Assembly (NCBI RefSeq): GCF_042854845.1 | Contig: NZ_AP031498.1 | Location: 558,001 to 622,000, forward strand | Length of the DNA stretch: 64,000 nucleotides | Source of the DNA: Maricurvus nonylphenolicus | GTDB lineage: Bacteria > Pseudomonadota > Gammaproteobacteria > Pseudomonadales > Cellvibrionaceae | Direction of reading: 5' to 3' | Shown: piece after piece, positions 34,785 through 43,692 of the stretch | Numbering within the stretch: the first letter of the stretch is position 1 | Layout of the letters: each line of letters begins with the position of its first letter | Program-made: the position numbers and the translations under genes | The notes under the pieces: model-generated | Told to the model about the DNA's origin: nothing | The model's database searches: none | The model's input: the letters and a program-made list of their open reading frames with translations, nothing else

Positions 34785-36410
34785 TTGGCTCAGTCATCCC
34801 CGTCCTCTTCTCCCGATCTAGGGGCTGATTCTACCTCGCAATCTCCCCGTTTGTTGCGCTCAAGCCTGGTGGTGAGCACCATGACCATGTTGTCCCGTGT
34901 GCTTGGGCTTGCACGCGATGTGGTATTTGCGCGCTTTATTGGTGCCGAGGCCGGGGCAGATGCATTTTTTGTGGCCTTTAAGATCCCCAATTTTTTGCGT
35001 CGTTTGTTTGCTGAGGGAGCTTTTGCGCAGGCGTTTGTGCCGGTGCTGTCCGAATATCGGGAGCAGGGTAGTCGAGCTGCGGTACAGGAGTTAATAAATC
35101 GTGTTGCTGGCTGTTTGGGCTTGTCACTGCTGCTGGTGACCTTGCTAGCGGTATTGGGGGCACCGGTTTTAACCGCTGTGTTTGCGCCGGGGTTCGTGGG
35201 GGATGATCTCAAGTTTGGTCTGGCCAGCGAGATGATCAGGATCACCTTCCCCTATTTGCTGCTGATCTCCCTGACTGGTTTTGCTGGGGCAATACTCAAT
35301 AGTTATGACCGCTTTGCGGTGCCTGCTTTTACCCCGGTGTTGCTTAATGTGGCCCTGATTTCGGCGGCGGTACTGGCGTCCCCCTATTTTGAGCAGCCGG
35401 TCATGGCGCTGGCCTGGGGTGTGTTTGCGGCCGGTGTGGTGCAGTTATTGTTTCAAATACCGTTTTTGTGGCAATTGCGTTTGCTGCCCAAACCAGAAGT
35501 GAATTGGCAGGATCAGGGGGTGCGGCGTATTCTGGCCTTGATGGCGCCGGCCCTTTTTGGTGTATCGGTTAGCCAGATAAACCTGCTATTGGATACTGTG
35601 TTGGCCTCCCTGCTGCCGACTGGCAGTGTGTCCTGGTTGTACTACTCGGATCGCTTGGCGGAGTTGCCGTTGGGGGTATTTGGTATTGCCGTGGCGACAG
35701 TGATTTTACCGAATCTGTCGCGCCAGCATGCGGCGGACGATCCTGGTACTTTTACCTCGACGCTGGATTGGGCTCTGCGCATGATCTTTTTGATTGCTGT
35801 ACCTGCAGCCCTGGCACTGGTGATTTTGGCTGAACCCATCCTGCTGACCTTGTTCCAGTACGGTAAAACCACCCTGGCGGATATCCACATGTCGACCCTG
35901 AGCTTGCGCGCCTACGCCCTGGGCTTGCTGGCATTTATGTTGATTAAGGTGTTGGCGCCTGGGTTTTACGCGCGGCAGGATATGAAAACGCCAGTGCGTG
36001 TCGGCATTATCGCCATGGTCAGCAATATGGGGCTGAATATAGTGTTTGTGGCACCGCTGTATTATTTCTGGCAGATCGGTCATGTGGGGCTGGCCCTTGC
36101 CACCTCTGTATCGGCATTTTTGAATGCCTACCTGTTGTATCGAGGCTTGCGACGCGAGGGTGCTTACCAGCGTAAAGCCGGTTGGGGTGTGTTCGGTTTG
36201 CGTTTGCTGTGGGCTAACGGTCTGATGGTGGTTGTGCTGCTGGGGGCTTTAGTGGGACTGGGGGAGCTCGGCTTTACCTGGTCGGAAGGTCTTTGGTGGC
36301 AGCGCACCAGCTATCTGGCGGTCGTTTGTGTGACAGGTTTGCTGGGGTATGTCCTGGCTCTGGTGCTCTCAGGTATGCGTCTCAGGCATTTACGTCATCA
36401 ATCGGTCTAA
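34785..36410 (+). CDS. murJ: Lipid II flippase MurJ
   Basis: A 541-residue MOP-superfamily protein with about 14 membrane helices, which moves lipid II across the inner membrane for peptidoglycan synthesis. Conserved family segments include TMLSRVLGLARDVVFARFIG, GADAFFVAFKIPNFLRRLFAEGAF-type helix 2, and DRLAELPLGVFGIAVATVILP. It starts with TTG at 34785, with AAGGA 8 nt upstream. It sits before ribF, as in Pseudomonas. Confidence 0.96.
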   Translation: MAQSSPSSSPDLGADSTSQSPRLLRSSLVVSTMTMLSRVLGLARDVVFARFIGAEAGADAFFVAFKIPNFLRRLFAEGAFAQAFVPVLSEYREQGSRAAVQELINRVAGCLGLSLLLVTLLAVLGAPVLTAVFAPGFVGDDLKFGLASEMIRITFPYLLLISLTGFAGAILNSYDRFAVPAFTPVLLNVALISAAVLASPYFEQPVMALAWGVFAAGVVQLLFQIPFLWQLRLLPKPEVNWQDQGVRRILALMAPALFGVSVSQINLLLDTVLASLLPTGSVSWLYYSDRLAELPLGVFGIAVATVILPNLSRQHAADDPGTFTSTLDWALRMIFLIAVPAALALVILAEPILLTLFQYGKTTLADIHMSTLSLRAYALGLLAFMLIKVLAPGFYARQDMKTPVRVGIIAMVSNMGLNIVFVAPLYYFWQIGHVGLALATSVSAFLNAYLLYRGLRREGAYQRKAGWGVFGLRLLWANGLMVVVLLGALVGLGELGFTWSEGLWWQRTSYLAVVCVTGLLGYVLALVLSGMRLRHLRHQSV

Positions 36411-36493
36411 TTCAGAGGCCTTTCACTGGCGCTAACTTATTGAAATGCGGCGTGAATCCTCGGCTCCCGCTGTCCCAGCCCTTCGCTCTGGGG

Positions 36494-36499
36494 TATACT
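36494..36499 (+). promoter_or_regulatory. Possible -10 element of the ribF-ileS-lspA operon
   Basis: TATACT lies 49 bp before the ribF start, in the only intergenic gap (137 bp) upstream of this gene run. I found no good -35 box, so this is tentative. Confidence 0.35.
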
Positions 36500-36547
36500 T
36501 CGCGCTTTGCTTAACGCTCTGTGTTCAACCCTTGGATTTAGCCGACC

Positions 36548-37495
36548 GTGACCGATTTGCCCCATCAGCATTTTACCCGTGGCCTGCATAACCTGCGCCC
36601 TGTGGCCGGTAGTGTAGTGACTATTGGTTCTTTTGATGGTGTTCACCGTGGCCATCAGGCCATTTTGCGCCAGGTAACCGGTAAGGCTAAAGAGTTGGGA
36701 TTGCCCTCCACTGTTATTGTGTTTGAGCCGCAACCACACGAGTATTTCTCCGGCGATAAAGCGCCTGCGCGTTTGATGCGTATGCGAGAAAAGGCTTTGG
36801 CTCTTTTCGCGGCGGGTATCGATCATGTGGTGTGCCTGCAATTTAATGCCTCTCTGCGCCAGTTATCCGCTGCAGAATTTATCAAGCATGTGTTGGTGGA
36901 TGGCTTAGGGGTTAAGTACCTGGTTATTGGTGATGACTTCCGTTTCGGTTGTGACCGCTCTGGGGATTATCAGGCCTTGCAGTCTGCAGGAGAGCAATAC
37001 GGCTTTGAAGTAACTGATACCCATACCTTTGAGATCGACAGTGAGCGCGTGAGTAGTACCCGCGTGCGGGCAGAGCTTGAGCAGGCAGATTTTGCTAAAG
37101 CGGCAGAGCTCCTGGGTAAGCCTTATGTGATCAGTGGCCGGGTAGGTTTTGGTCAGCAGTTGGGGCGTACCTTGGGAGTGCCGACCGCTAATGTGCAGTT
37201 GCGCCGCTATCGCTCACCGTTAAACGGTGTGTTTGCCGTGAATGCCTGTGTGGGTGATCAGTGCTGGCAGGGGGTGGCCAATGTGGGGGTTCGCCCAACC
37301 GTGGGTGGTGCCACAAAGCCCATACTGGAAGTTCATCTTTTCGACTACGCTGGCGATTTATACGGCAGCAATATGGTAGTGGAATTTGTCCACAAGCTAC
37401 GAGATGAGCAAAAATTTGACTCGATCGATTTGCTAAAAGCGCAGATCTATCGGGATATGGATGACGCCAGAGAATATTTCTCTGCGCGCGTCTAG
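36548..37495 (+). CDS. ribF: Bifunctional riboflavin kinase/FAD synthetase
   Basis: Makes FMN and FAD from riboflavin. The N-terminal adenylyltransferase domain has TIGSFDGVHRGHQ (HxGH-like), GDDFRFGCDRSGD and SSTRVRAEL; the C-terminal riboflavin kinase domain starts at GRVGFGQQLGRTLGVPTANV. The length of 315 aa is normal. It begins with GTG at 36548 and has weak ribosome-binding sequence. It is the first gene of ribF-ileS-lspA-fkpB-ispH, all on the same strand. Confidence 0.96.
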   Translation: MTDLPHQHFTRGLHNLRPVAGSVVTIGSFDGVHRGHQAILRQVTGKAKELGLPSTVIVFEPQPHEYFSGDKAPARLMRMREKALALFAAGIDHVVCLQFNASLRQLSAAEFIKHVLVDGLGVKYLVIGDDFRFGCDRSGDYQALQSAGEQYGFEVTDTHTFEIDSERVSSTRVRAELEQADFAKAAELLGKPYVISGRVGFGQQLGRTLGVPTANVQLRRYRSPLNGVFAVNACVGDQCWQGVANVGVRPTVGGATKPILEVHLFDYAGDLYGSNMVVEFVHKLRDEQKFDSIDLLKAQIYRDMDDAREYFSARV

Positions 37496-37541
37496 AGTTG
37501 AATGTAGTTTTCCGATTTAACAGACAGAACGATCGACGAAC

Positions 37542-40352
37542 ATGACTGACAAGATAGATTACAAGGCGACGTTAAACTTGCCAAAAACCGGTTTCGCCAT
37601 GAAGGCTAACCTGGCTCAGCGTGAGCCTGGCATGTTAAAAAAATGGCAGCAGGCAGATCTGTACGGACAGATTCGTAAAGCCCGTGCCGGTCGCGATCAG
37701 TTTATTTTGCATGATGGCCCTCCCTACGCCAATGGGGATATTCATATAGGCCATTCGGTAAACAAGATTCTGAAAGACATCATCATCAAGTCGAAAACCT
37801 TGAGCGGTTTCGATGCGCCTTATATTCCGGGCTGGGATTGTCATGGTCTGCCGATCGAACACAATGTAGAGAAAAAAGTGGGCAAGGCTGGCGCCAAGGT
37901 GGATTTCAAAACCTTCCGTCAGAAGTGTCGTGACTACGCTGGCCGTCAGGTTGAAGGTCAGAAAAAAGATTTTGTCCGCTTGGGCGTATTCGGGGATTGG
38001 GATAAGCCTTATCTGACTATGGCGTTCGAGACCGAAGCCGACATTATTCGCTCCCTGGGCAAAATTGCCGCTAACGGTCACCTGCACAAAGGTTTTAAGC
38101 CGGTTTATTGGAGTGTTGTGGGTGGCTCTGCGTTGGCAGAAGCGGAAGTGGAGTATCAGGATAAGGTCTCCTTCTCCATCGATGTAAGCTTTGCGGTGGC
38201 TGATGAGGCGGCGTTAGCTAAGGCTATTCCGGATTTAGGTGGTGAAGGCCAGGTATCTGTTGTGATCTGGACTACTACGCCTTGGACCTTGCCTGCCAAC
38301 CAGGCGGTAAGCCTGAATGCCGAGTTGGATTATGTGGTAGTTCAAGCTGGTAACGAACGCTTGCTGTTGGCCGAAGCGCTGCACGAAGGTGTTCTGTCAC
38401 GTTCCGGTATTGAAGAGTTTTCCATTATTGGCCGCTGTAAAGGCCAGGTGCTGGAAAGCCTGACACTGCAACACCCATTCTACGATCGACAGGTGCCTGT
38501 GATTCTGGGAGATCACGTTACTACCGACGCTGGTACCGGTTGTGTTCATACCGCCCCCGATCACGGGGCGGACGATTTCGCGGTAGGTACCAAGTACGGC
38601 ATTGAAACGCTTAACTATGTCGACGATCACGGTGTGTATCGTGCCGACGTAGAGCTGTTTGCCGGTGAGCATGTTTACAAGGTTGATGAAAAAGTTATCG
38701 CTGTGCTGGAGGAAAAGGGCGCGCTTTTGTGTCAGGGTAAAATTACCCACAGCTTCCCGCATTGCTGGCGTACCAAAACGCCACTGATTTTCCGTGCGAC
38801 GCCTCAGTGGTTTGTCAGCATGACTAAAAACAATCTGCTCGATGACGTGAAGTCGGAAGTGGAGAAGGTGCAGTGGATTCCCGATTGGGGTAAGGCGCGT
38901 ATCGATAGCATGCTGGATTCCTCCCCTGACTGGTGTATTTCCCGTCAGCGTACTTGGGGTGTTCCTATTGCGCTGTTCGTCAATAAAGAAACCCAGGAAT
39001 TGCATCCGAATACCTCTGAGCTGATTGAGCAGGTTGCCCTGCGCGTTGAAAAAGAGGGGATGGATGCCTGGTTTGATCTGAACCCTGCTGAGTTGCTGGG
39101 TGATGAGGCGGACAGCTATACCAAGGTTACCGATACACTTGATGTATGGTTTGATTCCGGTGTAACTCACTTCTCAGTCATTGATCGTCGCAAAGAATTA
39201 AGCTTCCCGGCGGACCTGTATCTGGAAGGTTCGGACCAACATCGTGGTTGGTTCCAGTCATCGCTGAAAACCTCCATGGCGATGAACGGTGTTGCGCCGT
39301 ATAAAGCGGTACTGACTCACGGTTTTACGGTGGATGAAAAAGGCCACAAGATGTCTAAGTCTCTGGGCAATGTGATGTCACCGCAAAAGGTCATGAATGA
39401 TCTGGGTGCCGATGTCTTGCGTCTGTGGGTGGCGGCTACTGACTTCAGTGGTGAGATGCGTGTTTCCGATGAGATTCTGAAGCGGACGGCGGATTCTTAC
39501 CGTCGTATTCGTAATACTGCCCGTTTCCTGTTGTCGAACCTGAACGGGTTTGATCCGGCGCACGATGCGTTAGCACCAGAAGCGATGCTGTCTCTGGATC
39601 GTTATATCATGGATCGGGCTGCGCAATTGCAAGACGAAATTGTGGCGGCTTATGACAGTTACAGTTTCCACCAGATTTATCAGAAGCTGCATAACTTCTG
39701 TGTTGTGGATCTGGGTGGTTTCTATCTGGATATCATTAAGGATCGCCAGTATACCACTCAAGCCGACAGTGTCGCCCGCCGCTCTGCGCAAACTGCGCTG
39801 TACCATATCATTGAGGCTTTTGCCCGCTGGATCGCACCGATTCTGAGCTTTACCGCTGATGAGTTGTGGCAGCAAATTCCGGGTGAACACAATGAGTCTG
39901 TATTTGTCGCGGAGTGGTACGAGTTGCCACGCCTGAGCGCCGATGAGCAGCTAGGTGAAGAGTACTGGCAGCTAGTATCTGATGTGAAAAACGCCGTTAA
40001 CAAAGTACTGGAAGCCAAGCGTGCAGAAGGTGTTATCGGTGGTTCACTGGATGCCGAAGTTACCTTGTACTGTGATGACGGTTTAAGTGAAAAGCTCAAG
40101 GTGTTGGGCGAAGAACTGCGTTTTGTGTTGATCTCTTCTGCAGCAAAAGTGGCACCTTCGTCGGAAGCGGAAAATGCTGAAGCATCCGATGTGGAAGGCC
40201 TGCTGGTCGGTGTTGTGAAATCTGCGCACCAGAAGTGTGTGCGCTGTTGGCACCACCGTGATGACGTGGGTACACACGAGGAGCACACGGAACTGTGTGG
40301 TCGTTGTGTAGAAAACGTTGTCGGTGAAGGCGAAACGCGTAAGTATGCTTAA
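37542..40352 (+). CDS. ileS: Isoleucyl-tRNA synthetase
   Basis: Charges tRNA-Ile. At 936 aa it matches the E. coli type. The HIGH motif appears in PYANGDIHIGHSVNKILKDI, KMSKS in KMSKSLGN, the editing domain has TTPWTLPAN and the class I tail is complete. The C-terminal zinc finger is CVRCWHH...CGRC. It follows ribF by 46 bp, and its end overlaps an in-frame alternative start of lspA, so these genes are co-transcribed. Confidence 0.98.
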   Translation: MTDKIDYKATLNLPKTGFAMKANLAQREPGMLKKWQQADLYGQIRKARAGRDQFILHDGPPYANGDIHIGHSVNKILKDIIIKSKTLSGFDAPYIPGWDCHGLPIEHNVEKKVGKAGAKVDFKTFRQKCRDYAGRQVEGQKKDFVRLGVFGDWDKPYLTMAFETEADIIRSLGKIAANGHLHKGFKPVYWSVVGGSALAEAEVEYQDKVSFSIDVSFAVADEAALAKAIPDLGGEGQVSVVIWTTTPWTLPANQAVSLNAELDYVVVQAGNERLLLAEALHEGVLSRSGIEEFSIIGRCKGQVLESLTLQHPFYDRQVPVILGDHVTTDAGTGCVHTAPDHGADDFAVGTKYGIETLNYVDDHGVYRADVELFAGEHVYKVDEKVIAVLEEKGALLCQGKITHSFPHCWRTKTPLIFRATPQWFVSMTKNNLLDDVKSEVEKVQWIPDWGKARIDSMLDSSPDWCISRQRTWGVPIALFVNKETQELHPNTSELIEQVALRVEKEGMDAWFDLNPAELLGDEADSYTKVTDTLDVWFDSGVTHFSVIDRRKELSFPADLYLEGSDQHRGWFQSSLKTSMAMNGVAPYKAVLTHGFTVDEKGHKMSKSLGNVMSPQKVMNDLGADVLRLWVAATDFSGEMRVSDEILKRTADSYRRIRNTARFLLSNLNGFDPAHDALAPEAMLSLDRYIMDRAAQLQDEIVAAYDSYSFHQIYQKLHNFCVVDLGGFYLDIIKDRQYTTQADSVARRSAQTALYHIIEAFARWIAPILSFTADELWQQIPGEHNESVFVAEWYELPRLSADEQLGEEYWQLVSDVKNAVNKVLEAKRAEGVIGGSLDAEVTLYCDDGLSEKLKVLGEELRFVLISSAAKVAPSSEAENAEASDVEGLLVGVVKSAHQKCVRCWHHRDDVGTHEEHTELCGRCVENVVGEGETRKYA

Positions 40353-40377
40353 CAATTCTCAGGGAGTTGAAGAGAGG

Positions 40378-40857
40378 ATGGGGAAAGCAAGTTGGTATTG
40401 GTATGGCCTGGCGATGGTGATGATTATTCTGGATCAGCTCACCAAAGCCTGGATGACAGCTAACTTGCATTACGGTGAGACCATTACCCTGACATCCTTT
40501 TTTAATTTCACCCTGTTACATAACACCGGTGCTGCATTCAGTTTTTTGAGTGATGCCGGTGGCTGGCAGCGTTGGTTCTTTGGTGCGGTTGCCGGTGTGG
40601 TGAGTGTGGTATTGGTGATCTGGATTGCTCGCTTGCCCCGTAAAAACATTTGGGAGGCCTGTGCCCTGGCGTTAATTCTTGGTGGTGCGGTCGGCAACTT
40701 GTATGACCGCGTCATGCTCGGTTATGTGGTGGACTTTATCGTTCTGCATTACGAGCGCTACGCCTGGCCCGCCTTTAATATTGCTGACAGCGCTATCTGT
40801 GTCGGTGCAGCAATGCTGATTATTGATATGTTTAGAACGCCAAGGGATGCGGCATGA
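40378..40857 (+). CDS. lspA: Prolipoprotein signal peptidase
   Basis: Aspartic protease of the inner membrane that removes lipoprotein signal peptides. The 159-residue protein has four helices and the catalytic aspartates in GGAVGNLYDRV and FNIADSAI. The N-terminus MGKASWYWYGLAMVMIILDQ sets the start at 40378; a start at 40345 overlapping the ileS stop would add 11 residues. Its substrates in this window include BamD, the alkyl sulfatase and the patatin-like protein. Confidence 0.95.
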   Translation: MGKASWYWYGLAMVMIILDQLTKAWMTANLHYGETITLTSFFNFTLLHNTGAAFSFLSDAGGWQRWFFGAVAGVVSVVLVIWIARLPRKNIWEACALALILGGAVGNLYDRVMLGYVVDFIVLHYERYAWPAFNIADSAICVGAAMLIIDMFRTPRDAA

Positions 40858-40888
40858 TTTTGAATGTAAAGCTTTTGGTGAATATGGT

Positions 40889-41344
40889 ATGTCTAGTTTA
40901 ACGATTGGCCCTGATACTCAGGTTACGCTGCACTTTGCTTTAAAGTTGGAAGACGGTTCTGTTGTGGACTCCACCTTTGATCGCAATCCAGCCACCTTTA
41001 CTGTGGGCGATGGCAGCTTGTTAAGAGGCTTTGAGGAATCCCTGTTTGGCATGGGGGCAGGGACCAAAGATGCGGTCATCATCAAGCCGGAACAGGGCTT
41101 TGGTCAGCCGAATCCAAGCAATGTGCAGGAAGTGCCTCGTGACCAGTTTGGCGAAGATATGGATCTGGTTGAAGGGCTGATGGTGTCCTTTGCTGATGCC
41201 CAAAAAGCCGAGTTGCCGGGTGTTGTTAAATGCTTCGACGATAAAGTTGTTTTTGTAGACTTTAATCACCCGCTTGCCGGGCGTGATATTTTGTTTGAAG
41301 TTGAAATTATCGACGTGCAACCTGCCCAGGCCTCTGCTGTCTAA
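40889..41344 (+). CDS. fkpB: FKBP-type peptidyl-prolyl isomerase, SlpA type
   Basis: A 151-residue cytoplasmic isomerase of the FkpB/SlpA group. The FKBP domain (VTLHFALKLEDGSVVDST, GMGAGTKDAVIIKPEQGFG) carries the inserted flap typical of SlyD/SlpA. It lacks the His-rich tail of SlyD. The start at 40889 matches family length. It lies between lspA and ispH, the standard order. Confidence 0.93.
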   Translation: MSSLTIGPDTQVTLHFALKLEDGSVVDSTFDRNPATFTVGDGSLLRGFEESLFGMGAGTKDAVIIKPEQGFGQPNPSNVQEVPRDQFGEDMDLVEGLMVSFADAQKAELPGVVKCFDDKVVFVDFNHPLAGRDILFEVEIIDVQPAQASAV

Positions 41345-41410
41345 TACTCGAACCTTATCTTTTATTACGAAACTACTTTTACTCAACAGTTTTTATAGAA
41401 GCTACCTGTC

Positions 41411-42379
41411 ATGACCGAACAGCTTGCGCCAGCCATTAACTCTGCCCCTTCTATCAAGTTGGCCAACCCACGCGGCTTTTGTGCCGGTGTGGATCGTGCG
41501 ATTGATATTGTTAACCGTGCGTTAGACGTCTTTGGTGCGCCGATTTATGTGCGTCACGAAGTAGTACATAACAAGTTTGTGGTCGATAGCTTGCGTGAGC
41601 GCGGTGCTATCTTCGTTGAAGAGTTGCATGAAGTGCCTGATGACGTCATCGTTATCTTCAGTGCGCACGGTGTTTCTCAGGCAGTGCGTAAAGAGGCTGC
41701 TGATCGAGGCTTAAAGGTGTTTGATGCAACCTGTCCTCTGGTAACCAAAGTGCATATGGAGGTGGCCAAATACAGCGCTGATGGCACTGAGTGTGTGCTG
41801 ATCGGACATCAGGGGCATCCGGAAGTAGAAGGCACCATGGGGCAATACGATGCTGCTAACGGTGGTCATATCTACTTGGTAGAGGACGAAGCTGATGTGG
41901 CTGCACTTGATGTCAATAACCCTCAAGCCCTCAGCTACGTCACCCAAACCACGCTTTCCATGGATGATACCGCCCGGGTGATTGATGCCCTGCGGGAAAA
42001 ATTCCCGGATATTCAGGGGCCTCGTAAAGACGATATTTGCTACGCTACCCAGAATCGCCAGGATGCGGTAAAGCAACTAGCCTTGGAGGCTGATCTGGTG
42101 CTGGTGGTGGGGTCTCCCAATAGCTCCAATTCTAATCGCTTACGCGAGCTGGCTGAGCGCTGCGGGTCTCAAGCCTTCCTGATTGATGGCGCTAAAGATA
42201 TTGATGCGTCCTGGTTGCAGGGAAAGCGTTCTATCGGTATTACTGCCGGTGCCTCTGCACCTGAAAACCTGGTACAGGATGTGATCAGCACTCTACGCCG
42301 GATGGGGGCTGAACCGGGTGAGGAGTTGGATGGGCGTGAGGAGAATATTCGTTTCTCGCTACCTAAAGAGTTGCGCTAG
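41411..42379 (+). CDS. ispH: 4-hydroxy-3-methylbut-2-enyl diphosphate reductase
   Basis: Last enzyme of the MEP isoprenoid pathway, an iron-sulfur reductase giving IPP and DMAPP. The three cluster cysteines are visible in ANPRGFCAGVDRA, DATCPLVTKVH and DDICYATQNRQ; the substrate motif SPNSSNSNRL follows. It has 322 aa and is the final gene of the ribF-to-ispH run before the pilus cluster. Confidence 0.97.
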   Translation: MTEQLAPAINSAPSIKLANPRGFCAGVDRAIDIVNRALDVFGAPIYVRHEVVHNKFVVDSLRERGAIFVEELHEVPDDVIVIFSAHGVSQAVRKEAADRGLKVFDATCPLVTKVHMEVAKYSADGTECVLIGHQGHPEVEGTMGQYDAANGGHIYLVEDEADVAALDVNNPQALSYVTQTTLSMDDTARVIDALREKFPDIQGPRKDDICYATQNRQDAVKQLALEADLVLVVGSPNSSNSNRLRELAERCGSQAFLIDGAKDIDASWLQGKRSIGITAGASAPENLVQDVISTLRRMGAEPGEELDGREENIRFSLPKELR

Positions 42380-42403
42380 TTTCCTGGCTTTTTGTTGATT
42401 CTT

Positions 42404-42438
42404 GCGTCAATTGACGCGTGCTCCCCTTCTGATAGTCT
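42404..42438 (+). promoter_or_regulatory. Palindrome overlapping a putative promoter of the pilin operon
   Basis: GCGTCAATTGACGC (42404-42417) is a perfect 14-bp palindrome. Its right half contains TTGACG, which with TAGTCT (42433-42438) and a 16-nt spacer makes a plausible sigma-70 promoter for the genes starting at 42561. The overlap suggests repressor control. Confidence 0.4.
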
Positions 42439-42560
42439 ACTTAAGCAGAACTTTCTGTTATATCTGCTCTTCTAGTCCACCTAAAGTTGCCGTTCGTCCA
42501 TGGCTGCTGGTACTTCCAGTGTAAAGATGGATGATATTAACTTACTTAAAAGGGGTGGAT

Positions 42561-43133
42561 ATGTCTTACAGCGCTAATACGCATACTCAAGTAGGTTTCT
42601 CCTTAGCGGAGTTGCTGGTTTCTCTTGGCATTTTAGGTGTTATTGCGGCTTTAGCCGCCCCTGCTTTTAATGACTTGATGGACAGCAGTGCTCGTCGTTC
42701 AAGTCTAGCCAGTTTTACCGGCTCCTTGCAGTTTGCTCGAGGTGAGGCGGTTGGCAAGCAGGAGAGTGTCATTATTTGCTCTAGTGCTGATGGTGCCACC
42801 TGCGCGGGAAATAACAACTGGGATTCGGGATGGGTTGTCTTTGTTGACGATGATGGCAATGGTGCCCCTAATTACGGTGGTGGAACCTGTGATATCAATG
42901 AGGACTGCTTGGTTAAATCGCAGGCAGCTCTTACCGGTGGGGTTACGCTTAGGTCGAATGCCAATCGCGTAACTTTTAATGAGTTAGGCGAGATGGTTGG
43001 AGGGGCAGGAACTGCTTTTACTCTTTGTGAACAGGATGCAGATAACGCCAATGATACAAGACGTTCAAATACTTTAAATATCACTGCGGCCGGTACGATT
43101 TTGGCTCAAATGGGGACAGTGGCATGCCCGTAA
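42561..43133 (+). CDS. Type IV minor pilin, FimT/FimU-like (GspH family)
   Basis: A 190-residue prepilin with a type III signal: VGF|SLAELLVSLGILGVIAALA, with Glu at +5 of the mature protein. The C-terminal domain matches GspH/FimT (GEAVGKQESVIICSS, WDSGWVVFVDDDGNG). The protein probably belongs to the minor-pilin priming complex at the pilus tip. The ATG at 42561 follows AGGGGTGGAT; an earlier ATG adds 10 residues. It overlaps pilV by 10 bp and is first in fimT/U-pilV-pilW-pilX-pilY1. Confidence 0.9.
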   Translation: MSYSANTHTQVGFSLAELLVSLGILGVIAALAAPAFNDLMDSSARRSSLASFTGSLQFARGEAVGKQESVIICSSADGATCAGNNNWDSGWVVFVDDDGNGAPNYGGGTCDINEDCLVKSQAALTGGVTLRSNANRVTFNELGEMVGGAGTAFTLCEQDADNANDTRRSNTLNITAAGTILAQMGTVACP

Positions 43134-43660
43134 CAACAAATTCAGTAAGCTCCTGTCGCCTCCAGCAGGGTTCTACTATGGCAGAGACGGTCATTGCTCT
43201 GTTTATTTTGGCGGTTGGCTTGCTTGCAGTTCAAGCTATGCAGTTGACCAGTTTGAGAACCAATGTCAGTGCTTCCATGCGCACTGATGCGCAATTCTTG
43301 GCGGAAGATATGGCGGACCGAATAATGGCTTACTCAAACCAAAGTTTATTGAATCCGCTCCTTGTGACACCTGCAGATGATTATAACGGAATAGATACCA
43401 ATGGGGCGGCGGTGGATCCCGGTTGCTCGGCGGGAGGATGCAATACTGCCCAGCAAAGAGCGTTAGATTTATTTGATTGGAAGACCGAGCTTGAGGCCCG
43501 ATTGCCGGGTGGGCGAGGAACGGTAAATGTCGTAGGTAATGAAGTTACTACGATCACTGTTATGTGGGACAACGACAGAACTGGTGCAAATGGCACTGGC
43601 TGCAGTGGTGATTCGCAGGTGGATCTTGCATGTTATTCAGTGCAGTTAAATCTTCAGTAG
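43124..43660 (+). CDS. pilV: Type IV minor pilin PilV
   Basis: A 178-residue minor prepilin. The processing site is QQG|STMAETVIALFILAVGLLA with Glu at +5, and the following QAMQLTSLRTN and AQFLAEDMADRIMAY match PilV. The cysteine-rich C-terminal part (GCSAGGCN, GCSGDSQVDLAC) is typical of minor pilins. It overlaps the upstream gene by 10 bp, with GGGGA 7 nt before the ATG. Confidence 0.9.
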   Translation: MPVTTNSVSSCRLQQGSTMAETVIALFILAVGLLAVQAMQLTSLRTNVSASMRTDAQFLAEDMADRIMAYSNQSLLNPLLVTPADDYNGIDTNGAAVDPGCSAGGCNTAQQRALDLFDWKTELEARLPGGRGTVNVVGNEVTTITVMWDNDRTGANGTGCSGDSQVDLACYSVQLNLQ

Positions 43661-43692
43661 GTGAGTCGTAAGATCTAAGGATCGTTGGGATT

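Noticed and set aside
42391..42420. Possible sigma-54 promoter before the minor-pilin genes
   Set aside because: No GG-N10-GC pair with TGGC and TTGC at the right spacing could be found.
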